From assembly GCA_037127255.1 (NCBI GenBank), contig JBANSL010000010.1, positions 31,865,120 to 31,929,119 of the forward strand: a stretch of 64,000 bases of DNA, given 5' to 3'. How positions within the stretch are numbered: the first letter of the stretch is position 1; the number at the start of each line of letters is the position of its first letter. Below, one piece after another: positions 1 through 9,912 of this stretch. The translations under genes and the position numbers were made by a program. The notes beneath the pieces are model-generated. The model was not told the origin of the DNA, searched no databases, and worked only from the letters and a program-made list of their open reading frames with translations. The stretch is from Persicaria tinctoria (Eukaryota > Streptophyta > Magnoliopsida > Caryophyllales > Polygonaceae).

Positions 1-124
1 AAAACTACTAGTACTTAGTGTTCATTTTCCTTGTACTGTCTGTGAACCTTTGAGATTTATGGTGAGAGTAGGCTTAGCTTCTATGCTTACTCGGGACGAG
101 TAAAGGTTTAAGTATGGGGAAATT
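1..124 (+). mobile_element. 3' internal end and polypurine tract of a Tat/Athila-type Ty3 retrotransposon (element A)
   Basis: The stretch around 90-124 has the layout typical of the end of plant Tat/Athila-type elements: a GGGACGAG block, then a GTTTAAG block, then a purine-rich tract (TATGGGGAAATT, 113-124) directly before a TGATA LTR start. The rest of the element lies left of the window, so no coding part is visible. The family assignment rests on this end signature only. Confidence 0.55.
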
Positions 125-1380
125 TGATATGCGATATGTTCTATAGCGCATTTAGTAGTTTTTGTCATCATTTACATGTCATTATGAGAGATATTTGTGT
201 GAACTTGGTGATTCGGAACCTGTTGAAGAAGTTGAAGAAATCATGCAAGTTACAGAAGAGTTGAAGTGAAGAAGTTCGGAAGCAGCTGGAAGACTGGTGA
301 GTCTGGCGCGCCCGCGCTGCTATCTGGCGCGCCCGCGCTGCTACTCGACGCACCCACGCTGCTAGGAGGAAGTGGCCGCGTCGATTCATCAGACAGAAGT
401 GGCAAGACGAGACACTGGCGCGCCCGCGCTGCTACCTGACGCGCCCGCGTCAGTCCCTGAAGACGGATTCTTATCCGAGTTTCCCTATCTTATTAGTTTT
501 AATATTATATTTTTACGGGATGTTAAACCCGATTTTATTAGTTTATATTACTGCGAGAAGGCAGCATTAGAGAATTAGGTTATTTTCCAGAGACGTATTT
601 TCCCTTTTCATCATCTCACAAACCCTATGGAGAACTAACTCTCCTTTGTTACACTTGGTTCTTTGAAGCCTTCAATTGATTTGGTTGTGAGTATTCTACT
701 CTTGTTTGTCCTTTGTTAATTGTTTCGATCTCCTGAGCTTATCGCTTGATTGCTTATTATTGATTAATTTGGATTGATCACCTAGGTTTATCGATACTAG
801 TCATATTGCTAGGGTTTCCAATTCCAGGTTTGGGGTTGTAGATTCATTGTAGCAAACACAATCACCATACGCGGGTTGCTTGTGGTAGATTGTGAAGGAG
901 ATTCGATTGTAAGCTATTTTAACGGGTTGTTGGAATCGCTTGTATCTCATTATAATTCATGCTTGAATGCTATCGCTTTATTATTCGGTGAAGGTTTTCC
1001 CTTGTAATTTGGTGATAAGTGCTTTTAGGACTGGTAGGACTAAAAGCTATTACACGATCTGAATTGAGAACAATTACTGGACATTAGAACTTGAGACTCA
1101 TAAAATGCGATGATGAACCATCTCAATTGTTGTGCGGATAATTACCTGGTGTGATACTTTTCCATCATATATTCGCAACCTCTTATTGCAACTTGTTCTG
1201 TCGTCATTGATAACACACAAAACTCCCCCTTGAATCGGTTACATTTGGGTAATAATACTTGCTTTTACAATTGATTCTGTTTCCCTGTGGGTTCGACCCT
1301 AACTTACCTACTATACTTGTTATAGTTTGCATCTTAGGAATTTACTTTGATTTGGCATAACGACCTTAGGCCTGTCAACA
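125..1380 (+). mobile_element. 3' LTR of element A (Tat/Athila-type)
   Basis: It starts TGATATGCG right after a polypurine tract. Near 1281-1300 it contains the CCCTGTGGGTTCGACCCT motif usual in the U5 of plant Ty3 LTRs. It ends around CAACA at 1376-1380, where the sequence changes to the 3' non-coding part of the oppositely oriented element B. The right boundary is uncertain by tens of bases because the second LTR is outside the window. Its U3 carries a GC-rich repeat array (about 300-453). Confidence 0.55.
298..453 (+). repeat. GC-rich tandem/palindromic array in the U3 of LTR A
   Basis: A motif close to TGGCGCGCCCGCGCTGCTA occurs near 303-323, 324-344 and 415-434, with a diverged copy (CGACGCACCCACGCTGCTA) near 347-365. 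The array ends in a perfect palindrome at 436-453: arms CTGACGCG and CGCGTCAG around a CC centre. The array is far more GC-rich than the rest of the LTR. Confidence 0.8.
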
Positions 1381-2798
1381 TCTTAGATTCATTCTTATAT
1401 GTCCCTGCTATCAATTACCATCCTCGAAAAGGTACTTAGTGTCACAGATTCATGCACGTGCAAATATGTAAAAGCAACATCTACTCACAAAAGGAGGGTT
1501 ATGCAAAAACAATTCATAAGTGACAAAGCATTGATAATCAAGAAGACTTTAATTTTAAGCTCATGAAGGAGTAGATTGGTAAAAGGCTAAAGATGGGCAA
1601 ATTTTGGCAATGTGGTGCTAATGATCCGGGGAAATGGAGTATTTCCAATTTGAATTTCCACATTCCTTCTCCATTTGATTCATCACCTTTCATAATGCTT
1701 TTCTCAATAATAATGCTTTTACCTCTCTAACCTCAGCACTGCCTTCTCGCGAGTCGCAAACATGGGTGTCATGAATGGCCCCGGATACTTAGTGCTTTGG
1801 ACTCCTCACAATGTGTCCCATCTCTCCAAACTATTATCTCAGAGAGCAGGGTCAATCTACCTTTATCTCCTGAGGTGATTGGATTTTCTTTCACTCATTA
1901 AATTTTCCATATATTTCAAACAATTTCCAGCCAAACTCCAATAATGGTAATAATCACAACATAAACACCATATGATAATCTCCATAATGTAACATCATTC
2001 TCAACATAATCCCCGGATAAGGTAAAGAATGGCAAATATTTAGATCATGTGGAGCAATATATGAAATAAGGCATAATATGGCTTTTGTGATGCATAAGCA
2101 TAGGTAAGGCTAGGATTATAACAATATGAGCATATATGGAAATATAAAGTCCTCCATCATCTTATCATGCAACATGTCAAAAGCAACTTCAAATTTTACC
2201 TCCTTTCATGGTTTTCAAGAAATAATGCACTTCATTGTGACTTCCCTTTACTAGGCAATTTCATGCTATATCTCTAATGAATCCAATTTTGCATCGTCGA
2301 GTTCAATATAAGCTTCCATGACATTATTCAAAAATTTCAATGGGGGTCATTTTTCTTAAATTTTGGAAAACATGCATATATAAGCACATAAATCAATAAT
2401 GAATTTCAAAATAGCCATGTAGCAATTCCAAGAAATAATGCACAAGTCATGTCAAATAAATCAAATATGCATAAAGTAAGCCCTTCCCCCACCCCATACT
2501 TAAACATTACAGTGTCCTCACTGTATAAAAAACAAGGTAAGGGTAAAGAAAGAAACTCACAAGACAGATGTGCAGAGCCTCAAAATTTCGAATGGAGCAC
2601 CTCCTGGCCGAGTTTGAATATAGCTTGGTTCTATCCATGGACTTGAAAAGTAGAAGACATATACCCATAATAGAAACAACAAAAACCAAAGAAATGTTCA
2701 AAACCAAAAACAAACAAAACAAAGTCCCAAATGTCCTAAAAAAAAGTCTATGTACATGCTCTAGATTTTATAGTCGCTAGGCCGACATTCCATTTAGC
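1381..2798 (-). other. 3' non-coding region of element B
   Basis: No gene is seen here. On the minus strand, 2475-2512 reads as a GAGGACACTGTAATG block followed by GTTTAAG and a G-rich tract, the usual signature just downstream of pol in Athila/Tat elements. The rest, down to 1381, is AT-rich with no ORF of note and does not resemble the 5' LTR at 6259 onward. Confidence 0.45.
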
Positions 2799-4034
2799 TC
2801 AAGGTGGCATTTGCAGGGCCCATGTAGCTTGGGCCTCAAATAAGACTCCATTCTTGTCCATCAGCTGTAATCCTCCAGAATGGATCTTGTTTACCACGAA
2901 AGGTCCCATCTGCTTCTTGTTGAATTTATTGGGAAACCAATGATCCTTTGATTTAGAGACATAGAGCTTGTCTCCAACTTCATACTCCTTAGGCTCATCA
3001 TTGGAAATCCTGCACAATTGCACATACCAAGGCAGACCTCTCCCATGTATAGATAAATCTTTAATGGAAATAGGAGAAGAAAGATCCATACCTTGACTTA
3101 CCTTTGCAGAGACGGAATCGGGGACCACTGTGTTTGGTCGATCTCGACTAGGGCTAGTCGATCTCGACAAGACTGCAGGCTCTGGTGGTGATCTGGTCGA
3201 AGATTCAGAAGTCGACGAAGGACAGGTCTTGTTGATCTCGACAAGCCTGGTCGACCTCGACAAGGGTTCCGCTCCTGGTGGTTTGCTCATCGACGAAGGC
3301 GGATCTGGTGGAGCCGAGTGGTGGTCGACCTCGACAAGCCTACTCGAGGTCGAGTAGGGTTCTGGTCCTGGAGTCGCCGTCGTCGAGGAAGGTGGATCTG
3401 GGCTCCTCGTCTGGTGGTCGATCTCGACAAGGGTGGTCGAGATCGACGACGATCCTGGCTCTGGTGTCGTCAGCGTCGAGGAAGCAAAAGCTGAAGCCGT
3501 CGAGTGGTGGTCGACCTCGACAAGTCTTGTCGAGATCGACGAGGCCGGTTTGTCTGGTTCGCTGCTCGACGATGCTGGTGCTGGTGGAGTCGCCTTGGTC
3601 TGGTCGAGATCGACTAGGGCTCTACTCGAGGTCGAGGAGCCTTGGTCGATCTTGACCCCATACTTAGTTCCTGTCAAGGCATCCGAAAAATAATGAATCC
3701 ACAACGACTTACCTTGGTCCGTGTCGATTGGATTCTCTGTGTTTTCCTTGAGGATTGCCATGATCTCCTCCACCTGGGCCTCCATGTCCCTCTTTTCTAT
3801 CTCTTCAGGGGTCATATTTCTGACCTTGGGTTCCCCGCAAGTGATGTAGCCAGCTGAGATAGATTTGACCTCTTTCATTGGACCTGTATGCCTTTCAGTT
3901 TTATTAAAGGAATACTCAATTACCTCATCGCTAATGTTAAATGTGAGCACTCCTTTCCTTACGCTTATGTTGGCATCCACCGTCGCCAGGAATGGTCTTC
4001 CTAAAATAATTGGACAAGCAGGATCTTCTTGCAT
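2799..4034 (-). pseudogene. Protease remnant plus repeat linker and integrase-like tail (element B pol remnant)
   Basis: The 411-residue frame opens with the C-terminal half of a retroviral-type aspartic protease (ILGRPFLATVDA, residues 9-20), which in the family processes the gag-pol polyprotein. The reverse transcriptase, RNase H and integrase core that should follow are missing. Residues about 130-300 are a Ser/Pro-rich linker with repeated LVE(V/I)D and LVDLD units encoded by 18-bp palindromes. The last 80 residues (GDKLYVSKSKDHWFPNKF, then MGPFVV) resemble the C-terminal end of a Ty3 integrase. The frame is offset from the gag ORF just upstream (end 4043), so protease is split by a frameshift, apparently with a small deletion. 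The integrase match is inference from pattern. Confidence 0.65.
3130..3660 (-). repeat. 18-bp palindrome repeats inside the coding linker of element B
   Basis: Many copies of TCGA-NN-TCGA cores with matching outer arms occur, for example CTACTCGAGGTCGAGTAG at 3340-3357 (perfect arms of 8 bp around GG). On the minus strand they encode the repeated LVEVD, LVDLD and LVEID peptides. Spacing is irregular, so this is a dispersed array and not a strict tandem repeat. Confidence 0.85.
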
Positions 4035-4042
4035 ATCAACTA

Positions 4043-6175
4043 TTAAGAAATCACCGTGTTGTTGACCATGTATAGTCTAGCATCCACAGGCTCCAGGGCA
4101 CCTATCTTAATCTTAGACCAAATTGTTAAAGACATTATACTCACACTAGCTCCAAGATCACATAGGGCATTAATTTTGTATGGACCAAATCCAATAGTTA
4201 TAGCAAACTTACCTGGATCCGGCCTCTTCTCCAATATGTCCAGATGGCTGCATTCCTCTGTGATTTCAGCCATCGATCGCTTTTTGCTCAAAATCTCCTT
4301 TAGGAACTTGACATAAGATGGCATTTCATTGAGAGCTTCTGTGAAGGGGATGGTGACGTTGAGCTTCTGAAGCATCTTGATGAAGCGCTGAAACTTTTTC
4401 TCCGCCGGGTCCTTTAGAGATTTTGTGGGGAAAGGCAGCTTCTTTTTCTGAGTCAGAGCCAGAACAGACGTCGGAGATGCTGCAGACTTCTCTATGTCGA
4501 CCAGGGGCTCGTCGACATCGACAAGGCCTTTGTCGACATCGACCAGATTGGGCCCAGTCGAGTTGCTGTGTGGTGCAGACGAAGATTTTGGAATTTTCTC
4601 CTCGAGGTCGACGAGGCTCTTGTCGAGGTTGACCAGATGTTTGTCGAGATCGACTTGCTGTTCCTCGTCGTTCTGCTGCTTTCCGACCTCTGGCTCTTGC
4701 AGTTGATGGCCGCTTCTGAGTTTGATAGCAGCGATGTGTCCAGTCTTTCCCTTAGGATTTGGTTCTGAAGATCCTGGAAGTGTCCCTGGCTGTCTGGGGA
4801 TTCCTGCTGCTAGCTGACCAATCTGTGTATCAACTGATTTCCGCCAGATATCAATTTCCCCAAGCCTAGAGTTGACACCTTGCATCTGAGTATAAACGGA
4901 GTTGAAAGATTGCCTAGTTTCTGAGTGGTTCCTCCGTATTTCCTCCAGGACTGTCTGTATATCATCCTTTTTCTGCTCCCTTTCCGGATATCCTGGAGCT
5001 CTGTAGGGCGGGGGATTCCTAAGGACACCTTGGTTCCATTGTGGTTGCTGAAACCTTTGGTCCCCCATGTAGCGATTTGGACCCCCTGCGTAAGCTGCAT
5101 CCTCATGGTGCTCTGCCAGCCTGACTTGCTCTGTGTGTGGGCACTCAGTAGTGGTGTGCCTTTGCGATCCGCATTCTATGCAAGGCTGGTTGACAGAGAG
5201 ATACTTTACTTGCTTGATGAGCTTCTTATTCTGGTCCCTGTAGTAGTGCTCCCTAACATCTGGATCAATTTCCTTTGGTGGCTCATAGAGAGGCCTAGAT
5301 GGTGCTGGCCTGGCGTATGGGTTCTCTTCATAGGTTACAGTAGACCCATACTTGTTGTCGTAGGTAGTGAGCTTCTCTAGTACACCCCAGGCATCACTTG
5401 GTGGCATCGTCAGATACTCGTAGCGAGTATAATTGTTGATTCTGTCCTTAGTGACTTGATCGAGAGAGTTGAAGAAGATCTCCTGAATAATGTAGGGTGG
5501 CTGTCCATGAGTAGGGCAAGATCGTAGCAGTTCCTTGTAGCGTTCCCATGCCCTTGCCAGCGGTTCCCCTTTCTGCTGTTTAAAGGCGGTGATTTTCTGG
5601 CGGAGATGTGCTGTTTTGGCAGGTGGGAAGAATTTGTTCAGAAACTCTTGCTCTACTTGGGCCCAGGTTGTGAGTGATTTTGCTTTCAGCCCTTCCAGCC
5701 ATTTCAGTGCAGGCCCAGCGAGAGACCAGCGAAAAGATTTCATCTTGACATATTCTAAGGTTGTACCTTCTGCAAGAGTGCGGCACATATCATGAAAATT
5801 AGTAATATGTTCAAGAGGACACTCATTAAATCTGCCATAGAAGGCATTATTTTTAAGCTCTATAAGAAACTGAGTGCGAATTTCAAAAGAGTTTTCAGGG
5901 ATTAGAATCGCCGATTCAGGCACGACGAGATTTGGGTGCATGTAGTCCTCTGCCGTGGTTGGATACTGGGCAAGCTCAGCCTGTGCTTGTTCCCTTGCTG
6001 CTCTCTCAGCGGCGATAGCAGCATCCTTTGCGGCCAATTCCCTGGTAAGCCTAGCGACCACCTGTTCCTGTGTTTCAGCGGCCGCCATGATCCTTTTGAG
6101 TTTGGAGTGGATGTGTAGGTAGCGCTCCGGTTCGTCTAAGTTGTCAAACTCAGGTGTTTGACCAGAACGACGCAT
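4043..6175 (-). CDS. Gag polyprotein with protease N-terminus, Athila-like element B
   Basis: A 710-residue ORF starting MRRSGQTPEF, the first ATG after the primer-binding site. Residues about 110-270 form the plant retrotransposon gag domain, whose role in the family is capsid assembly and RNA packaging. A CCHC zinc knuckle, CIECGSQRHTTTEC, lies near residues 332-346 (C-x2-C-x4-H-x4-C intact). Residues about 500-562 hold repeated LV(D/N)(L/V)D(K/E) units, again encoded by palindromes. The protease begins near residue 665 with active-site block CDLGASVSIM. The frame then stops at MVNNTVIS, and protease continues in another frame from 4034. An early coiled-coil-like stretch (residues 30-70) is rich in Ala, Glu and Arg. 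The gag is intact, but the element cannot be autonomous. Regulation would come from the LTR at 6259-8520. Confidence 0.85.
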   Translation of the reverse strand: MRRSGQTPEFDNLDEPERYLHIHSKLKRIMAAAETQEQVVARLTRELAAKDAAIAAERAAREQAQAELAQYPTTAEDYMHPNLVVPESAILIPENSFEIRTQFLIELKNNAFYGRFNECPLEHITNFHDMCRTLAEGTTLEYVKMKSFRWSLAGPALKWLEGLKAKSLTTWAQVEQEFLNKFFPPAKTAHLRQKITAFKQQKGEPLARAWERYKELLRSCPTHGQPPYIIQEIFFNSLDQVTKDRINNYTRYEYLTMPPSDAWGVLEKLTTYDNKYGSTVTYEENPYARPAPSRPLYEPPKEIDPDVREHYYRDQNKKLIKQVKYLSVNQPCIECGSQRHTTTECPHTEQVRLAEHHEDAAYAGGPNRYMGDQRFQQPQWNQGVLRNPPPYRAPGYPEREQKKDDIQTVLEEIRRNHSETRQSFNSVYTQMQGVNSRLGEIDIWRKSVDTQIGQLAAGIPRQPGTLPGSSEPNPKGKTGHIAAIKLRSGHQLQEPEVGKQQNDEEQQVDLDKHLVNLDKSLVDLEEKIPKSSSAPHSNSTGPNLVDVDKGLVDVDEPLVDIEKSAASPTSVLALTQKKKLPFPTKSLKDPAEKKFQRFIKMLQKLNVTIPFTEALNEMPSYVKFLKEILSKKRSMAEITEECSHLDILEKRPDPGKFAITIGFGPYKINALCDLGASVSIMSLTIWSKIKIGALEPVDARLYMVNNTVIS
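4490..4670 (-). repeat. Palindrome-derived LVDLDK repeats in the gag linker
   Basis: Copies of the TCGA-centred palindrome family lie at 4496-4550 and 4600-4655, with outer arms of the CTTGTCGA/TCGACAAG type. They sit in frame in the gag ORF between the zinc knuckle and protease. The unit is palindromic, so either orientation encodes an LV(D/E)(L/V)DK-like hexapeptide. Confidence 0.8.
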
Positions 6176-6235
6176 ACACCTGCAAACTAACTCAAAGAAA
6201 CAGTGAGAACTGACTACCTAAGGCGCGATTGATTG

Positions 6236-6255
6236 CCTCCCCGGCAACGACGCCA
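6236..6255 (-). other. Primer-binding site of element B (tRNA-Asp type)
   Basis: On the minus strand the site reads TGGCGTCGTTGCCGGGG, matching the usual Athila/Tat TGGCGCCGTTGCCGGGG complementary to the 3' end of tRNA-Asp, with one C-to-T change. It lies three bases from the LTR edge at 6259. Confidence 0.8.
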
Positions 6256-6258
6256 ATT

Positions 6259-8520
6259 TGTTGTTTGCAGGAGGATGGTGAAGTATGAAATAAATATGAA
6301 ATATAGTTCAGATTGACTTCCCTGTCTCAGCAAATAAATACAAGACTTCCTCCCGTTGTAGTAAGAGAAAAGTCAGGATCGAATCCACGAGGAAGCACGT
6401 CAGCAGTTCTTAGGTAGCTGTAAATTCTCACAGAAGCAGCAGAAAGACAGAAACACAGAAAGGAAAGAAACAAATAAACCCGGCAAGGGCAACTAAAACA
6501 AAAGCAAAGAACAAAGCAAAACAAGAAAAGTAAAGCAAAGGAAGTAAAGAACAAAGCAAAACAGAAGCAAAAAGCAAGGACACAGAAGCTACTCGATCTC
6601 GAGTAGCTGTCCTCTATCTCGACAAGAACAGAAAACAGAAAACAAAGGCAATCAACTCGACAAACAAAGTTCTACTCGACCTCGACAAAGGTCCTCCTCG
6701 AGATCGACAAGATCTCCTCTGTATCGAGTAACAATGCAGAAAAACTTAAAATTGCAGAATTTAAAGACAAACGCAGAATTTCGACAGAAATAAACTTCAA
6801 TATAATAAAAGACTTCCAAGGCCAGGGTTTCAACACCACAACGATAACCATGCAAAGTAACACATAAAGGCATAAAAGATCATGCTTTCCATCAAATAAC
6901 TTTCGTCATTAACAAATAGGCATATAGAGGCTCTCACATAAACCCTAATTGTTACTAACCCTTTTTCACATAATTAATCCAAGTTGCATTAAGATCACTT
7001 TCGCTTCAATAACACAAACAAGGATCACCTTCAACTCTCGCAAAAGAATCATGCTCATAGGGATAGAAGATGAATTGCACAAAAGATCTGACCTTTATCG
7101 CATCGCCTCACATAGCCACCGTTGGGCTCACCCCAGCCCCAGAAGTGGGTGGACTACTCGCGCTTCATCGCAATCGCAGACATTGATTGATGAAAAGAAA
7201 CTTGCATTAAAACTAAATTCAAAAGCCTTTACAATCCTGGCAATCAACTTTCGCAGAAAGCCAAAACCCTAAAAACCTTAGAACTCCTAAACTACTCTGT
7301 GGAACTACTTAATTGAATCTAGAATGGAATTGGAATGAATAAAACTGAGCCCTCTAGGGCCTTATTTATAGGCTTCATTCCCTAGCTATTCTAGGAAAGA
7401 AGATATCTATCTCTATCTAAAATTATATCTAAAATACTTAAAGATAAATAAATGCTTTAAGGAAATAAATCTATAAAGAAAAGATAAAACTAATTAAGGT
7501 AGGTCTTCATGTCTTGATAGATCTTGTCTCCTTGATGATAGAACTTGATGGAATCGGATAGAATCTTCCGCCTTCGGCCCCAAGGAATCCCAAGTCTAGT
7601 CGGACAAGTCCTCGTCGAGAAGCTGCTGGACACGTCTCTAGTCGACCTCGAGTAAGGCTCGTCGACCTCGAGTAGGGTGGTTCTTCGAGTGGACTTCCTC
7701 GGCTAGGTGGGCTCGACATGGCTCGGACTTGGCTCACTGGGTGCTTGTCGACCTCGAGTAAGCCTTGTCGATCTCGAGTAGGACTGGTCATCGACTAGGC
7801 TTCCTCGGGTTGGCGTGCTCAACTGGCTCGAACAAGGACTCAGGCGCTCGTCGACCTCGACAAGCCCTAGTCGACCTCGAGTAAGGTGGCTTGCCGACTA
7901 GGTCTTCTCGAGTGACTCTCCTCGGCAAGCTCGGATCTGGACTCAGCGTCTCGTCGACCTCGACCAAGCTTCGTCGAGATCGAGTAGGGTTGGTCTTCCC
8001 TTCCGCTTCCGCGAGTTGCCTCATCCGCTGGCAGCGAAGTTTTCCGCGGCAGCGAGTGGTCCGCTGCAGCGAGTGGAGTCGCTGGCAGCGACTTCTCCCA
8101 GACGTCCTCGGCTCCTCTCCTTGTCGACTCCGGACATGGCGTCTGGGCTTCGTCGACCTCGACTAGTGGTCCTCGAGATCGAGTAGGGTCCGGAGCTCGG
8201 GTTGGTCTGGCTCTCGATCGGGCTTTGCTCGACCCAGCTGTGCTCAGACAGGCTCGTCTATGTCGAGTAAGCCTACTCGAGATCGAGTAGCCTTGACTCT
8301 CCGACTGGTTCCGCTGCTTTGACCTTGGACTTCTGTAGTGTTTTTTCCGAGCTTTTCCGACCTTTTGTAGAATTGCTGTAAAATGCCTCGATTTCTGCGA
8401 ATTAAACATAAACTGGTGTAGATTCCATAATTTGGAAAATAAACATAAACTACATAGATTATGTACTATCTTAACCCAAATGAATGCAATGTATACAGAA
8501 ATCGATATAAAAGTTACTGT
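6259..8520 (-). mobile_element. 5' LTR of element B
   Basis: The end next to the primer-binding site is TGTTGTTTGCAGG on the plus strand, that is a minus-strand LTR ending in CA. On the minus strand, 6375-6400 carries the CTCGTGGATTCGATCCTGAC block typical of plant Ty3 U5 regions. Palindromes fill 6589-6720 and 7600-8290. The outer edge near 8520 is an estimate placed after an AT-rich stretch. No second copy is present for comparison. Confidence 0.6.
6589..8290 (-). repeat. TCGA- and GCGA-type palindrome arrays in LTR B
   Basis: Perfect 18-mers lie at 6589-6606 (CTACTCGATCTCGAGTAG) and 8273-8290 (CTACTCGAGATCGAGTAG). Many imperfect relatives occur at 6660-6730, 7635-7675, 7745-7790, 7848-7895, 7950-7990 and 8148-8190. 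A second class, such as TCGCTGGCAGCGA near 8080-8092, lies between 8015 and 8095. Most units are followed by AGG or AAGG. Confidence 0.8.
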
Positions 8521-9480
8521 AAAACATGGCAGATTCAGCTCACAACAGTGGTCGTGGGGAGTTCCTACTCGCCGCGGCGAGTGTGAGCTCGGGGTAAGCC
8601 TTGGGGCTTCCCGGCTTCGCCATGGCGAGATCCCTTTTCGCGGGGGCGAGTCCCACTTTTGCGGCCGCGAGACCCCCAATCCGCGGAGTACTCGCTGGGT
8701 GTGTTTCGCCACGGCGAAACCATGTTTTGCTGCGGCGAAATACCCCTTAGCCGTTTGATTTACTTGATGTCTTGGGAGTTTTGACAAATGATTTCGAATA
8801 CCGGATTTGATGTTTTGGGAATTTGTGATGACCACTTGATGACTTGAACTCGGGTTTTGGAAAACAAACTTAACAAGCATTTTCAAAGGTCGGAAGTCCT
8901 AACTATTTGACTCGGGAATTAAAACGGGTTTGAACTAACTTGGGGATTTGACTTGTTCGGTGACTAGCTAACATGATGTTATGAATGTGTGACAAATAGC
9001 ATGTATGTGTGACTAATAGTATGATATCGTAATGATGGGTGGTAGCATGAGTAGTATCTTGCGGAATATTATACATGACGATGAGATGCTATATATGAGT
9101 ATGATCTGATAAGCATGCGAAATTGGCCAAGTATGTTATGGAAGTTGTTGTGATATGATGAGTTGGCAAATGATGTTGTGATGATGGATGATCATGATGA
9201 AATAGAAAGTATGGATGATGCAAGCTTCTGTATCTATCTGATTGGATGTGTGTGTGATATGTGTGTTAGAGTAGTCATAGAAGTAGACTCATTATATTCT
9301 TGATACATATATAGGTGATACTCTATGATTCTGTGTGTCGGGTACGTCTACTATTATGTTGCTCTGCTTATCCAAGTAAGTTTCTACGGAACTTACTCAG
9401 ATTGAACAGAACCCTTCCCTACTTATCTGTTGAAGAAGGAAAAGTTTTTAGGGTTGGATTTTGGGTTTTTTTTAGGAGAA
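8521..9480 (+). mobile_element. LTR-like remnant with GC-rich palindromes (family unresolved)
   Basis: No coding region is seen. 8560-8750 holds TCGC/GCGA-type palindromes. 8960-9260 is rich in ATG, GTG and TATG words with few C on this strand. 9375-9410 reads AAGTTTCTACGGAACTTACTC, close to the AAGTTCCCTAGGGGGCTTACTC block found on the minus strand of the LARD LTRs near 16915-16940. That suggests a truncated chromovirus-type LTR in plus orientation. Borders are not defined. Confidence 0.35.
8565..8745 (+). repeat. CGCC/GGCG palindrome array
   Basis: Successive inverted repeats are visible: CTCGCCGCGGCGAG near 8569-8582, TTCGCCATGGCGAG near 8617-8630, TTTTCGCGGGGGCGAGT near 8635-8651, TTTTGCGGCCGCGAG near 8657-8671, a perfect 18-mer GTTTCGCCACGGCGAAAC at 8703-8720, and TTTTGCTGCGGCGAAAT near 8724-8740. 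Each has 5-8 bp arms around a 2-bp centre. Confidence 0.85.
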
Positions 9481-9639
9481 TATAAAGTTCATCGATCTCC
9501 TACCCTACTACATCTTTCAGTTCTCATGCGAATATAAATAAGTGGCCATGATATCAAGAAAAAACCATTTGTATTAATATACAACAAAAAAAAAAATTCT
9601 ACCGAGTTCTCGTAGATTTCTCTACAAGTGATATCAACA

Positions 9640-9765
9640 AATATAAATAAACTTGGAAAAATGTAATATTTAGAAATTTTCTTTAAAAAAAATTTAAAAT
9701 TTATCCAAATGAAAGGCTTACTAAGCAAATATCTTAAAGTTGTACAAACTGTTATTTAAAAAAAA
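9640..9765 (+). mobile_element. L1-type LINE remnant, left part (split by copia element C)
   Basis: One plus frame gives KGLLSKYLKVVQTVI (about 9710-9756), resembling the KLLSxAGRxxLIKSVI block that follows the reverse transcriptase core of plant L1 elements. Directly beyond copia element C, at 15556, the same type of protein continues. Sequence upstream (9481-9640) is AT-rich and unassigned. Confidence 0.4.
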
Positions 9766-9912
9766 TGTTATAATATTATTATATTGTGATGGATAAACTC
9801 TAGGAAGCACTGGTTCCTTTGTATACACCTATATAATGGGTCCTTTAGAACCCTAATAAGATATCAGTTTCTCATCTCTTCTCTACGTCTCTCTTCTCTA
9901 TTCTTATAGGTT
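9766..9912 (+). mobile_element. 5' LTR of copia element C
   Basis: It aligns base for base with 15403-15548 except for a few changes (for example CACTGG versus CACTAG). The inner edge is uncertain because the two copies diverge after CTATTCTTA. No clear initiator-Met primer-binding site follows. Confidence 0.7.

Larger units (their letters stand above)
1381..8520 (-). mobile_element. Athila-like Ty3 retrotransposon, deleted and truncated (element B)
   Basis: Read on the minus strand: 5' LTR (about 8520-6259), primer-binding site (6255-6236), gag ORF (6175-4043), protease remnant and tail (4034-2799), then a long non-coding 3' part cut off by element A at 1380. The primer-binding site complementary to tRNA-Asp and the protease block CDLGASVSIM point to the Athila/Tat branch. 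Reverse transcriptase, RNase H and the integrase core are absent, so this is a non-autonomous derivative. No 3' LTR is visible; it was probably lost at the junction with element A. The right border is estimated from a change in composition. Confidence 0.75.

Noticed and set aside
300..8720. Cloning-linker artefact, since cores match AscI, SalI and XhoI sites
   Set aside because: Arms and centres vary in a graded way, copies lie in frame inside a gag ORF, and several palindromes match no linker design.
7867..8886. Minus-strand 339-codon ORF across the LTR B palindromes
   Set aside because: The peptide mostly translates palindromes and LTR sequence, overlaps the border of two repeats, and contains no domain.
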